Assembly (NCBI RefSeq): GCF_003347515.1 | Contig: NZ_QEII01000290.1 | Location: 1-64,000, forward strand | Direction: 5' to 3' | DNA from: Rhodoferax ferrireducens | GTDB taxonomy: Bacteria > Pseudomonadota > Gammaproteobacteria > Burkholderiales > Burkholderiaceae_C | Length of the DNA stretch: 64,000 nucleotides | Shown: positions 41,281 through 54,345 of the stretch, piece after piece | Layout of the letters: the number at the start of each line of letters is the position of its first letter | Position numbering within the stretch: the first letter of the stretch is position 1 | Translations under genes and position numbers: made by a program | Notes under the pieces: model-generated | Databases searched by the model: none | Seen by the model: only the letters and a program-made list of their open reading frames with translations | What the model was told of the DNA's origin: nothing

Positions 41281-42537
41281 TCAGTCGGTGAGCGTTTCGG
41301 CCCAAGTCAAGGCTTGCAGATGGGCCCAGTTCACTTGTTGGTTGCTCAGCTGCAAGGACTCGGCCGTCCTGGCAAACACCTCATCGTCGGCACTTTCGCA
41401 GGCCTTCGTTAATTCCAGAAATGGGGCCAGAATGCCCGTGCCATGCAGCAGCGCATTGACCACGGTTTCAGGCAGGGAAATGGACTCAAGCGCCTTCTCC
41501 AGCGGTATGCCCAGCATGGTGTCGAGCAAAGAAAAGACCCCGACGACAAAGGCGTTGTCGCATTCGTCCGGGGACAGGAGTTCGGCGGCCAGCAGTTCCA
41601 TCAATCGCCCGCGCACAACGGCCATGCTGCCGACCGCGGGCGGTACGCCGTTGGTGCGCGAGGTGGTCAATAAAAGTGCCGCCCAGCGAAACAGCTTTTT
41701 CAGGCCGAGAATCATCACCGCATGGCGAAAAGACGTAATTTCGCATCGCAGTCCAAAGCCCGACGAATTGATAAAACGAAGCAGGTTGAATGACAGCGTT
41801 GGATCCCGTTTGAGAACCTCTTCAATTTCAATGGTGCTGGCCTGCTTGCGCACCAGATTGATCAGCTGAATGATGGCGGCTTGCGCGGGGCGGACGGTTT
41901 GCCCCGTGAAGAGCACCGGCTTTGCAAACCAGTAACCTTGAAACAGTTTGATCCCCAAGCCTGCTGCCAGTTCGTGTTGGGCGGAGGTTTCCACTTTTTC
42001 CGCAATGAGCTGGGCTGAAGAGCTTTTTTGCGCCAGGCGGGTGATCGAACTGATGGCCTCGGGTGCGAGTTTCGAGAGATCAAGTTTGATGAATGAGGCC
42101 AGCGGCAGCCAACTGGCGTAGGGCGGGGTCAACACGGTGTCATCGAAGGCCAGCCTGAAGCCCCGCCTGGCGATGTCTGTGAGTGTCTGTATGCGCGCTT
42201 CGATCTCTTCCGCTGAAGTGCCGGACAGTGGCGGTATCTCCAGCACTACCCGGTCAGGTTGAATCAGTTCCAGATGCCCGCCGGCCAAGGTCTCATGGGT
42301 GCAATTGATGAAGATGTTTTTTCGGTCAATCAATACCTCGGTGTCGGCGTGAGACAGGACATTGAAGAGCAACGCGGCATCGCTTGCCGCCGTGTGTGAG
42401 CTGGATGCCAGTGAGCGGTCAAATAATTCATAGCCGAAAATAGCGCGATCAGCGCCCAGAATGGCTTGACGCGCAATCGGGGTGGCCTCATGGGTGAGGG
42501 CAGCTGATGCACTTTCGGTTGCAGATGAATTAGACAT
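41281..42537 (-). CDS. HDOD domain protein with degenerate EAL domain (YuxH type)
   Basis: A 418-residue protein. The N-terminal half (about 20-215) resembles an EAL domain, but the EAL motif is replaced by GYELF and the metal-binding acidic residues are only partly kept, so c-di-GMP hydrolysis is unlikely. The C-terminal half is HDOD (RDPTLSFNLLRFINSSGFGL, FRHAVMILGLKKLFRWAALL), a fold used in signalling. YuxH-type proteins affect motility or biofilm. Possible link to the c-di-GMP-responsive VpsR regulator is only speculation. Confidence 0.85.
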   Translation of the reverse strand: MSNSSATESASAALTHEATPIARQAILGADRAIFGYELFDRSLASSSHTAASDAALLFNVLSHADTEVLIDRKNIFINCTHETLAGGHLELIQPDRVVLEIPPLSGTSAEEIEARIQTLTDIARRGFRLAFDDTVLTPPYASWLPLASFIKLDLSKLAPEAISSITRLAQKSSSAQLIAEKVETSAQHELAAGLGIKLFQGYWFAKPVLFTGQTVRPAQAAIIQLINLVRKQASTIEIEEVLKRDPTLSFNLLRFINSSGFGLRCEITSFRHAVMILGLKKLFRWAALLLTTSRTNGVPPAVGSMAVVRGRLMELLAAELLSPDECDNAFVVGVFSLLDTMLGIPLEKALESISLPETVVNALLHGTGILAPFLELTKACESADDEVFARTAESLQLSNQQVNWAHLQALTWAETLTD

Positions 42538-42595
42538 GACGCGCCAGAAATGAGAATGAATTCATTTTACGGAGCATTGACATGGCGGTGGCGGC

Positions 42596-43381
42596 TCATG
42601 CATCGAGTTGGGCGAGCTCTGCTTCATCGAACCCCGCCGCCCGCCGTGCTGCGAGGTTGAATGGGCCTTTGAGCTTGGGTGCGCCATAGGCCTCCGCCAG
42701 GCGGGCATAGGTGCTGATGGGGTCCAGGCTTTTCAGGGTGCAAAGATGGCGGTACCAGTGGTTGCCGATGGCCACATGCCCGATTTCATCGCGAAGGATG
42801 ATGTCAAGAATGTCCGCACCTTGGCGGTCGCCCACCGAAATCAGTTTATTCTTGATGGCGGGAGACGCGTCCAGGCCTCGGGCCTCCAGCGTTCTGGGCA
42901 CCAGGGCCAGGCGAGCCAGCAGGTCGCCACGGGTCTTCTCGGCCATTTCCCAAAGTCCGTTGTGCGCCGGGAAATCCCCGTAGGCAAAGCCGATGCTGTT
43001 CAGATGGCCACTCAGCAACTGGAAGTGCAGCGCTTCTTCCCGCGCCACCCGCAGCCAGTCGAGATAAAAGCGTTCAGGCATGCCGTCAAAATGCCAAATC
43101 ACATCCAGCGCCAGATCGATGGCGTTGGATTCGATGTGTGTCAGCGCATGAATCAGCGAAGCGCGGCCTTCGGGTGTACCAACCGCCCGGTGTTTCAATT
43201 GGGAGGGATGCACGAGGAGCGGGCGCTGCGGGCGGCCGGGAATCCCGTCAACATCGCCGATGACATCCGTCGTATCGATGTTGAATGCGTCAGCGGCAAG
43301 ATGCCGGACCGTGGCTGCTTTTTCTTTGGGGCAACAAATCAAAAGCAGTTGCTGGGCCTGTCGTCGTAGGGGATTCGTCAT
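42596..43381 (-). CDS. DUF455-family ferritin-like protein
   Basis: A 261-residue protein. The core is a ferritin-like helical bundle with the expected Glu/His ligands: ALTHIESNAIDLALD, WLRVAREEALHFQLLS and LRDEIGHVAIGNHWY. Family function is unknown, though a diiron centre is likely. The 5' end is divergent from the gamma-carbonic anhydrase gene. Confidence 0.88.
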   Translation of the reverse strand: MTNPLRRQAQQLLLICCPKEKAATVRHLAADAFNIDTTDVIGDVDGIPGRPQRPLLVHPSQLKHRAVGTPEGRASLIHALTHIESNAIDLALDVIWHFDGMPERFYLDWLRVAREEALHFQLLSGHLNSIGFAYGDFPAHNGLWEMAEKTRGDLLARLALVPRTLEARGLDASPAIKNKLISVGDRQGADILDIILRDEIGHVAIGNHWYRHLCTLKSLDPISTYARLAEAYGAPKLKGPFNLAARRAAGFDEAELAQLDA

Positions 43382-43433
43382 GCTGGGTGTTCCATCCTTA
43401 CAATTCTAGGCAAATTGAAGGAATGGAATCGAC

Positions 43434-43958
43434 ATGGCAATCTACGAACTTGACGGGGCGACCCCCCGGATTTCAGACTCGGCCTGGGTGGCCGACAGTG
43501 CCCAGGTGATAGGAAATGTGGAGCTGGCGGATGACGCCAGCGTCTGGTTCGGCGTGGTCATCCGGGGCGACAATGAAACCATCCGGATTGGGCGCCGTAC
43601 CAATATTCAGGACAACAGCGTGTTGCATTCTGATACCGGCATGCCGCTGACGCTGGGTGACGACGTGACGGTGGGGCATCAGGTCATGTTGCATGGCTGC
43701 TCGATCGGCGATGGTTCCCTGATTGGCATCGGTGCTGTCGTGCTCAATGGTGCAAAAATTGGCAAGGGCTGCCTGGTGGGGGCCGGGTCTTTGGTGACCG
43801 AAGGCAAGGAATTCCCGGATGGCTCGATGATCCTGGGCAGTCCGGCCAAAGTCGTTCGCCAGCTAACACCCGAGCAATTGGAGGGCTTGCGATTGAGTGC
43901 GCAACACTACGTGATGAACGCACGCCGATTTCGCGTGGGCTTGAAAAAGATTGCCTGA
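43434..43958 (+). CDS. gamma-carbonic anhydrase family protein
   Basis: A 174-residue left-handed beta-helix protein with hexapeptide repeats ([39 protein letters not shown]). Three His for zinc are visible: VLHSD and VGHQVMLHG. The family includes YrdA and CaiE and usually has weak or unknown hydrase activity. Homotrimeric. hslO follows 42 bp downstream. Confidence 0.92.
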   Translation: MAIYELDGATPRISDSAWVADSAQVIGNVELADDASVWFGVVIRGDNETIRIGRRTNIQDNSVLHSDTGMPLTLGDDVTVGHQVMLHGCSIGDGSLIGIGAVVLNGAKIGKGCLVGAGSLVTEGKEFPDGSMILGSPAKVVRQLTPEQLEGLRLSAQHYVMNARRFRVGLKKIA

Positions 43959-44000
43959 AACTCTTAATCATTGAAATCATGAATCTGCGGGAAAAATTGC

Positions 44001-44990
44001 GTGTCTGAAATTCACAAGTTTTTATTTGATGGTCTGCCGGTGCGCGGCGTGTTGGTGCGCCTGACCGGTGCCTGGACTGAGATCCTGCGTCGACGTGCCT
44101 CCAGCAGTGCCGCCGGCGTTTACCCTTTGCCTGTGCAAAACATGCTCGGTGAGATGGTGGCTGCGGCAACCCTGATGCAGTCGAACATCAAGTTCAACGG
44201 TTCGCTGATTCTCCAAATTTTGGGCGATGGCCCGGTCAAGCTGGCCGTGGCTGAGGTTCAGCCTGATTTTGGTTTGCGCGCCACGGCAACCGTCACTGGG
44301 GAGATCACGCCAGACGCGAGCCTGAGCATGCTGGTGAACGCCGGCAACCAGGGGAAATGTGCCATCACGCTGGACCCGAAGGATAAGTTTCCGGGGCAGC
44401 AACCGTATCAAGGCGTCGTTCCATTGTTCGGGGACAAGCATGAAAAACTGGAGAAGCTGAGTGAGGTGCTGGAGCACTACATGCTTCAAAGCGAACAGCT
44501 TGACACGACGCTGGTGTTGGCCGCTGACGATAAAGTAGCAGCCGGCTTGCTGATCCAGCGCTTGCCGCTGCAGGGCGCTGGTAACCTGGCGGGTAGTTTG
44601 GTGAGCCAGGCCAATGAAGATGAAATTGGCATCAATGAACACTACAACCGCATTGCCATTCTGGCGTCGAGCCTGAAGCGTGAAGAGCTTTTGACGCTGG
44701 ATGTGGAGACGATTCTCAGACGGCTGTTTTGGGAGGAAAAATTGTCACGCTTTGAACCGTTGGTGGGCGACGCCGCGCCGCGTTTTTCTTGCACCTGCGG
44801 TCGTGATCGTGTGAGCCGCATGATTCTGGGGCTCGGTATGGAGGAGGCTCAAAGTATCATCGCCGAGCGCGGTGACATTGAAGTGGGATGCGAGTTTTGC
44901 GGTGCGCAATACCGGTTTGACCCGATTGATGTGGCCCAGATCTTCAGGGTAACTGGCGACCTGCCGCCATCAAGCGCCGTGGTTCAGTAA
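44001..44990 (+). CDS. hslO: redox-regulated chaperone Hsp33 (HslO)
   Basis: A 329-residue chaperone, GTG start (MSEIHKFLFDGLPVRGVLVR). It is activated by oxidation, when its C-terminal zinc centre is lost: the four Cys are in CTCGRDR and CEFCGAQY near the end. N-terminal substrate-binding domain includes VYPLPVQNMLGEMVAA-like sequence. The reading ends RVTGDLPPSSAVVQ. Confidence 0.94.
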   Translation: MSEIHKFLFDGLPVRGVLVRLTGAWTEILRRRASSSAAGVYPLPVQNMLGEMVAAATLMQSNIKFNGSLILQILGDGPVKLAVAEVQPDFGLRATATVTGEITPDASLSMLVNAGNQGKCAITLDPKDKFPGQQPYQGVVPLFGDKHEKLEKLSEVLEHYMLQSEQLDTTLVLAADDKVAAGLLIQRLPLQGAGNLAGSLVSQANEDEIGINEHYNRIAILASSLKREELLTLDVETILRRLFWEEKLSRFEPLVGDAAPRFSCTCGRDRVSRMILGLGMEEAQSIIAERGDIEVGCEFCGAQYRFDPIDVAQIFRVTGDLPPSSAVVQ

Positions 44991-45039
44991 GTCAATACCC
45001 AATTCTTTGAATGGGCAACGCACGGCATGACCAAGCCGT

Positions 45040-45555
45040 TTATGTCTTTCCAGTTTTGAGTAGGCCCGTGAACATTCGATGTTCACATTGCGGATCACTG
45101 CATTTTTCGCAAGACCATTGCCAATTGCTCCTGGCGCTCGAATCTGGCTGGACCCGGTCGTGTCGCAATGGTGAGATGGCGTTAAGCGCCGCCTCCACCC
45201 GGGCGGGGCCCAATCCATAAACCACGGTGTACGCAATCTGGCCACGCGCAAGTGTCGCGCGCAACTGCGCATCGACTGCTTCGCGTGACAATGATGCTGC
45301 GTCGTGTTGTCCGTCACCGCGCCAGGGTATGTCCAGGCCAGCCACCAGCGTCAGGTCGTAGGTCTTGTGATGGGCCAGGGCCGACTCGTAAAGAGTTTGG
45401 TCGCCATGTAACAAGTCAGCATAGATGGCTGCCATGAGTGGCGCCATGTCGGCGATGATGCATGCCAAGTCATTGCGCAAATGCAGACAGCGCGACAGAT
45501 CGCATGCGAGCTGGGTCTTGCCGCTGCCCTTTGCACCCACGATCGCGATTCTCAT
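45040..45555 (-). CDS. P-loop ATPase, NadR-kinase-like
   Basis: A 171-residue protein beginning MRIAIVGAKGSGKTQLACDL, with Walker A GAKGSGKT. Later parts (HHKTYDLTLVAGLDIPWRGD) resemble the AAA_28/NadR-kinase-type P-loop family, where a DxxWxxDGxR segment binds substrate. A Cys/His cluster near the C-terminus (CEKCSDPQCEH) is unusual and could bind zinc. Adjacent to ftsB and hslO, but no functional link is clear. Confidence 0.8.
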   Translation of the reverse strand: MRIAIVGAKGSGKTQLACDLSRCLHLRNDLACIIADMAPLMAAIYADLLHGDQTLYESALAHHKTYDLTLVAGLDIPWRGDGQHDAASLSREAVDAQLRATLARGQIAYTVVYGLGPARVEAALNAISPLRHDRVQPDSSARSNWQWSCEKCSDPQCEHRMFTGLLKTGKT

Positions 45556-45591
45556 GGGGGAAGGTGGGCCAGGTGTTGACCGTGCAACACC

Positions 45592-45867
45592 TTACTTGGT
45601 CACCTGCACGTAAATTTCGTTGGCCTTGACCATGCCGAGTTCCATGCGGGCTTTTTCTTCAACCATTTCCAGACCTTCTTTCAGGTCCCGGACTTCGGCG
45701 GCCAGTTGATTGTTGGCGAGCAGCGCCTGTTGATTCTGCTGGTTCTGTGTATTGAGCTGTTCGGTCATTCGCGCAACCGCGGGCACGCTGCCACGGCCAA
45801 ACCACAGCTGTGCGTGAAGAATCACGAGCAGTATGATCAGCGCGGCCGGGACAACGCGATTGCCCAT
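45592..45867 (-). CDS. ftsB: cell division protein FtsB
   Basis: A 91-residue bitopic protein: short cytoplasmic start, one membrane helix (VVPAALIILLVILHAQLWFG), then a leucine-zipper coiled coil (about 30-75). FtsB with FtsL and FtsQ activates septal peptidoglycan synthesis. It sits directly after eno, its common neighbour. The ATG at 45867 is preferred to a TTG one codon earlier. Confidence 0.92.
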   Translation of the reverse strand: MGNRVVPAALIILLVILHAQLWFGRGSVPAVARMTEQLNTQNQQNQQALLANNQLAAEVRDLKEGLEMVEEKARMELGMVKANEIYVQVTK

Positions 45868-45875
45868 CAAACGTT

Positions 45876-47201
<1,326 letters not shown>

Positions 47202-47249
47202 TCAAATCCAGGGGACCTTGGCCCAAAGACAATGCAATGATGCATGGGT

Positions 47250-48103
47250 TCAACTGAAATCATTCTCCAGGAAAGGAGTTTTTTTGGTTACGTAATCCAG
47301 TGCCACCAGTGTTTCCAACAAGGCTCGCATGTGTTTGAGCGGCACGGCATTGGGTCCGTCACTGAGTGCTTGGGCGGGGTCGGGGTGGGTTTCCATGAAC
47401 AAGCCCGAGACACCAACCGCCACTGCGGCGCGGGCCAGCACCGGCACCATCTCGCGTTGCCCGCCGCTGCTGGTGCCTTGGCCGCCCGGCAACTGAACCG
47501 AGTGGGTGGCGTCGAACACCACCGGGGCGCCGGTGTCACGCATGATGGCCAGGGACCGCATGTCGGACACCAGGTTGTTGTAGCCAAAACTGGCGCCACG
47601 TTCACAGGCCATGAAGTTGTCCTCAACCAGGCCTTTTTCACGTGCAGCAGCGCGCGCCTTGTCGATCACGTTTTTCATGTCACCAGGAGCGAGAAACTGG
47701 CCTTTTTTGATGTTGACCGGCAAGCCCGACTGGGCCACGGCACGGATGAAGTCGGTCTGGCGGCACAAGAACGCTGGGGTTTGCAGGACATCCACGACAG
47801 AGGCGACCTGGGCAATCTGCTCTTCCGAATGGACGTCAGTCAAAACGGGCACATTGAGCTCTCTTTTGACCTTGGCCAGAATTTCCAGCCCTTTGTCGAT
47901 GCCGGGGCCGCGAAACGTGCCGCCGCTGGAGCGGTTGGCCTTGTCAAAACTGCTCTTGAAGATGAAAGGAATGCCCAGGCTGGCCGTGATTTCCTTCAAG
48001 GTGCCCGCGGTATCCATTTGCAATTGTTCCGACTCGATCACGCAGGGGCCGGCGATGAGAAACAAGCGCTGCTGCAAACCAATGTCAAATCCACACAGTT
48101 TCA

Positions 48104-48104
<1 letters not shown>
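47250..48104 (-). CDS. kdsA: 3-deoxy-8-phosphooctulonate (KDO-8-P) synthase
   Basis: A 284-residue enzyme joining arabinose 5-phosphate and PEP for lipopolysaccharide KDO. Signatures: [42 protein letters not shown], and [15 protein letters not shown]. Its ATG overlaps the pyrG stop by one base (TGATG), so pyrG-kdsA are coupled. Confidence 0.97.
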
Positions 48105-51106
<3,002 letters not shown>

Positions 51107-51110
<4 letters not shown>

Positions 51111-51553
51111 AATTAGATGTCAAGATCATGGACGTACGCATGGCAGAGCAGTTGCCGGCGTATGCGACGTCCGGCAGTGCCGGACTCGATTTACGGGCCT
51201 GTTTGAGTGAACCGCTGACCTTGCCGCCCAACGCCTGGCAACTGGTGCCCACCGGCATCGCTATTCACCTGGCTGATCCGAGTTTCGCGGCCATCATCCT
51301 GCCGCGCTCCGGCTTGGGGCACAAGCACGGGATAGTTCTGGGCAATCTGGTGGGGCTGATTGACAGCGATTACCAGGGGCAGCTCATGGTCAGCGCTTGG
51401 AACCGCAGTGATGTTGCCTTCACCATCGAACCCATGGAGCGCATTGCCCAGCTGGTGATTGTTCCGGTAGTGCAGGCGCAGTTCAACGTGGTGACCGAGT
51501 TTCCCGTCAGTGAGCGTGGCGAGGGCGGCTACGGTTCCACCGGCAAGTCCTGA
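51107..51553 (+). CDS. dut: dUTP diphosphatase
   Basis: A 148-residue trimeric dUTPase. All five motifs are present: [58 protein letters not shown] and the flexible C-terminal [10 protein letters not shown]. It removes dUTP and supplies dUMP for dTMP synthesis. Coupled to coaBC by ATGA, the usual pair. The stop meets the SlyD-like gene end to end. Confidence 0.96.
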
Positions 51554-51554
51554 G

Positions 51555-52088
51555 TCAGTGCAAGGTGTCGTTGCCCGGGGGCGTTGCGTGCAGCGGCTGA
51601 ATCTTGAAAAAACCGGTTCCGGCGGAGCCGCGCCCAATCTCTTCTTCGGTGGCTTCCCGAATCGCCTCGATGGTCAGGCTTAGCCGCAAAGCGATGCCCG
51701 CCAGCGGATGATTTCCGTCCAGCACGACATGCTCGGGATAGATTTCAGTGACCGTGTACAGCGCATCTTTGGGGGCGTCCGGGTTACAACCGGCTGGCAG
51801 TGACGCGCCTTCAAAAGTCATGCCCTCTTCCAGTTCTACGGGAAAAAGACTGCGTGCTTCCAGGAACACCAACTGGTCATTGAAATCGCCGAAACCTTGT
51901 TCGGGTTCAATTTGCAGGTTGAGCTCGGCCCCCACTTCATGACCTTGCAGGGCTTCTTCGATGACCTGAAAGAGATCTTCGCCGCCAACGAGAAACTCGA
52001 CCGGGTCGTCCAGCACGTCAAGTTCTTCACCCAAGGTGTCTTTCAGCGTCCAGGTCAGAGCGACCACGCATTGTTGTTTGATTTCCAT
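51555..52088 (-). CDS. FKBP-type peptidyl-prolyl isomerase (SlyD-like)
   Basis: A 177-residue protein starting MEIKQQCVVALTWTLKDTLG. FKBP strands plus the IF insertion (GAELNLQIEPEQGFGDFNDQ) follow the SlyD plan, with VVLDGNHPLAGIALRLSLTI at the end of the FKBP core. Unlike E. coli SlyD it lacks a His/Cys-rich metal-binding tail. Likely folding helper in the cytoplasm. Divergent from the oxygenase gene. Confidence 0.88.
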   Translation of the reverse strand: MEIKQQCVVALTWTLKDTLGEELDVLDDPVEFLVGGEDLFQVIEEALQGHEVGAELNLQIEPEQGFGDFNDQLVFLEARSLFPVELEEGMTFEGASLPAGCNPDAPKDALYTVTEIYPEHVVLDGNHPLAGIALRLSLTIEAIREATEEEIGRGSAGTGFFKIQPLHATPPGNDTLH

Positions 52089-52140
52089 AGGAGAATTGTC
52101 GCAGTTTGAAAAGTAACCCCGAAAGTGTCTGGAGATTCGT

Positions 52141-53286
52141 ATGGATGTCAATCAAGCCCTGCCATTGCTGGGCGGCCTGAGCCCCCAATTGTTCATGAAG
52201 CGGCATTGGCAAAAAAAGCCATTGCTGGTGCGCCAAGCCATTACGAACTTCAAGCCTTTGCTGGACCGGGGGGCTCTGTTTGAACTGGCCTCGCATGAGG
52301 ACACGCAGGCGCGGCTGGTGATTCAGGAGCCGGGGAAGACGCCGGGCTGGGGCTTCAAGCACGGGCCGTTTGAGCGCCGTGCCTTACCGGCCCTGAAGCG
52401 CCCGGGCTGGACCCTGTTGGTGCAGGGAGTTGATCTGCAACACGATGCTGTCCATGATTTATTGAATCAATTTCGTTTTGTGCCGGATGCGCGACTGGAT
52501 GATTTGATGGTCAGCTATGCCACCGATGGGGGCGGCGTCGGACCGCACTATGACAGCTATGACGTTTTTTTACTGCAGGCACAGGGTCGCAGGTGCTGGC
52601 GAATCGGGCGTCAAAAAGACAAGACCTTGCAGCCGGATGTTCCGTTGAAGATCCTCGCCAACTTTGAGCCCGAGCAGGAGTTTGTGCTGGAACCCGGGGA
52701 TATGCTGTACCTACCGCTGCTGTATGCCCATGACGGCATTGCCGTGGGTGAATGCATGACGTATTCAATCGGTTTCCGGTCGCCCAGCCGGGGGGAACTG
52801 GCCCGTGAACTGTTGCAGCGCCTGGCGGAAGATGCGGAAGATGCGGTCGGGATCGCCGTGTACCGGGATCCGCAGCAGGGTGCGGTCAGTCAGCCCGGGG
52901 AAATTCCCAGCCAGATGGTCGAGTTTGCACGCGATGCCTTGCAAGGGGCGCTCAAGGATCCAGACGCATTGGGGCGCGCCCTGGGGGAGTATTTGACCGA
53001 GCCCAAAGCCAATGTCTGGTTCGACGCCATGGAGCCTGGAGCTGCACAGCCGCAAATGCAATCAGATGGGCAGGTGCGCCTCGATCGCCGCACGAAAATG
53101 ATGTTCGATGCGAGGCACATTTTTATTAACGGGGAGAGTTTCAGGGCATCTGGAAGGGACGCCACCCTGATGCGGCGTTTGTCGGATGAGCGTTGTCTTA
53201 GTCGAGCGGACTTGGGTCGGACCAGTACCGGAGCCCGGTCTTTGCTGCAAACATGGGGTGAAGCAGGGTGGTTGCATGGGCTCTGA
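52141..53286 (+). CDS. JmjC-type ribosomal oxygenase (RoxA/YcfD-like)
   Basis: A 381-residue Fe(II)/2-oxoglutarate oxygenase. The HxD motif is in VGPHYDSYDVFLLQ and the distal His in PLLYAHDGIAVG; RRCWRIG and a dimerisation region follow. Homologue YcfD hydroxylates Arg81 of ribosomal protein L16. The C-terminal part is a winged-helix-like domain (about 300-381). The next gene starts 11 bases before its stop. Confidence 0.88.
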   Translation: MDVNQALPLLGGLSPQLFMKRHWQKKPLLVRQAITNFKPLLDRGALFELASHEDTQARLVIQEPGKTPGWGFKHGPFERRALPALKRPGWTLLVQGVDLQHDAVHDLLNQFRFVPDARLDDLMVSYATDGGGVGPHYDSYDVFLLQAQGRRCWRIGRQKDKTLQPDVPLKILANFEPEQEFVLEPGDMLYLPLLYAHDGIAVGECMTYSIGFRSPSRGELARELLQRLAEDAEDAVGIAVYRDPQQGAVSQPGEIPSQMVEFARDALQGALKDPDALGRALGEYLTEPKANVWFDAMEPGAAQPQMQSDGQVRLDRRTKMMFDARHIFINGESFRASGRDATLMRRLSDERCLSRADLGRTSTGARSLLQTWGEAGWLHGL

Positions 53287-53800
53287 CAAACCCGCCATAC
53301 CGGCGAATACGCCAGCTGAACTCTTGGCCAGTGGCCGATTTTCCGGCCGCGAAGCATTTGAGCAACTGGTGCGTGCCGCGCTTGACCGCGCCGCCAGTGA
53401 CGGGTGGCAAGAGATCATTTTGAGTGATGCAAGTTTCGAGGACTGGCCTCTGCACGAGCGCTCAGTGCTTGAATCCTTGCATGCCTGGTCAAGAACGGGT
53501 CGCCGCGTGACCATGTTGGCGACCCGGTACGACGAGGTCATGCGAAAGCATGCCCGTTTTGTGTCCTGGCGAAAAACATGGGGGCATATTATCGACTGCA
53601 GAGTTTGTCGTGTGGCGGCCCCAATTGACTTTCCCAGCGCCATCTGGAGTCGGACCTGGTTCATGCATCGGCTGGACCCACAGCGCAGTATTGGCGTTTG
53701 TGGATATGACCCGGAGCGCGGCGTGCAGCTCAAGGAACTTCTTGACGAGAAAATCCGCAATAGCACGCCTGGATTTCCCGCGTCTACATTGGGTTTGTGA
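53276..53800 (+). CDS. conserved hypothetical protein
   Basis: A 174-residue soluble protein starting MGSDKPAIPANTPAELLASG, chosen because it overlaps the oxygenase stop by 11 bases; longer frames lie inside that gene. Landmarks are GWQEIILSDASFEDWPLHER, RRVTMLATRYDEVMRKHARF and WSRTWFMHRLDPQRS. The family is unknown to me; mixed alpha/beta. The coupling suggests a role linked to the oxygenase. Confidence 0.75.
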   Translation: MGSDKPAIPANTPAELLASGRFSGREAFEQLVRAALDRAASDGWQEIILSDASFEDWPLHERSVLESLHAWSRTGRRVTMLATRYDEVMRKHARFVSWRKTWGHIIDCRVCRVAAPIDFPSAIWSRTWFMHRLDPQRSIGVCGYDPERGVQLKELLDEKIRNSTPGFPASTLGL

Positions 53801-53845
53801 TTGTTCCAGTGGTCACCAAGCAGCTGGATAGCAATTTTCTTGCTT

Positions 53846-53851
53846 TATAAT
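53846..53851 (+). promoter_or_regulatory. -10 element of the small lipoprotein gene
   Basis: A perfect TATAAT; the -35 region is weak. It would start transcription at about 53858, exactly where the leader hairpin (next entry) begins. Confidence 0.55.
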
Positions 53852-53857
53852 ATGAGG

Positions 53858-53891
53858 CTAAGCAAAAAGAGCTCGAGTCATTTTTGCTTAG
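53858..53891 (+). promoter_or_regulatory. 11-bp inverted repeat at the predicted mRNA 5' end
   Basis: CTAAGCAAAAA and TTTTTGCTTAG, perfectly complementary, flank a 12-base loop. It begins at the predicted transcription start, so it could form a 5' stem-loop that stabilises the mRNA, or it may be an operator. Confidence 0.6.
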
Positions 53892-53958
53892 TTATTGCAG
53901 TTTCTCTGCATTAACAATTTCCGGAAATTGTTTCGTTAACTTATTAGGTAATTTTCAA

Positions 53959-54195
53959 ATGAATAAATCGCTCGTTTTGGCCGCCGTTATTGCTGCCGCT
54001 GCTCTGGCTGCTTGTGGTAAAAAAGAAGAAGCTCCTGTCGTTGTGCCTGCACCTGCTGCTGCGCCTGCGCCTGAAGTTGCTGCACCCGCACCTGCTGCCT
54101 CTGAAGCCGCTATGCCTGCTTCCGCTGCGACTGACGCTGCTGCCGATGCTGCCAAGAAGGCCGCTGATGCTGCTACTTCCGCACCAGCGAAGTAA
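53959..54195 (+). CDS. small alanine/proline-rich lipoprotein
   Basis: A 78-residue lipoprotein: MNKSLVLAAVIAAAALAAC with lipobox LAAC, mature Cys19, then GKKEEAPVV and an Ala/Pro-rich tail with AAADAAKKAADAAT. No fold is expected; it is probably tethered in the periplasm. Such lipoproteins are abundant and often near-constitutive. It has a strong promoter-like -10, a leader hairpin and a good terminator, consistent with a monocistronic, well expressed gene. Function unknown. Confidence 0.8.
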   Translation: MNKSLVLAAVIAAAALAACGKKEEAPVVVPAPAAAPAPEVAAPAPAASEAAMPASAATDAAADAAKKAADAATSAPAK

Positions 54196-54221
54196 GCTTC
54201 TGCTTTCTCAACTCAGTTGAT

Positions 54222-54250
54222 AAAAAAGCCACCGCAAGGTGGCTTTTTTA
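54222..54250 (+). terminator. intrinsic terminator of the small lipoprotein gene
   Basis: AAAAAAGCCACC, GCAA tetraloop, GGTGGCTTTTTT: an ideal GNRA-capped terminator, 27 bp after the stop codon. It also has an A run on its 5' side and could act on the opposite strand. Confidence 0.9.
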
Positions 54251-54345
54251 ATGTCTGGATGAATTGACAAGGTGAGTTGTTTTGCCGGAGCAATAAGCAA
54301 GTCACCACTGTCCGTAATTCAGAATCGCAGCATTCTGCGATTTGA

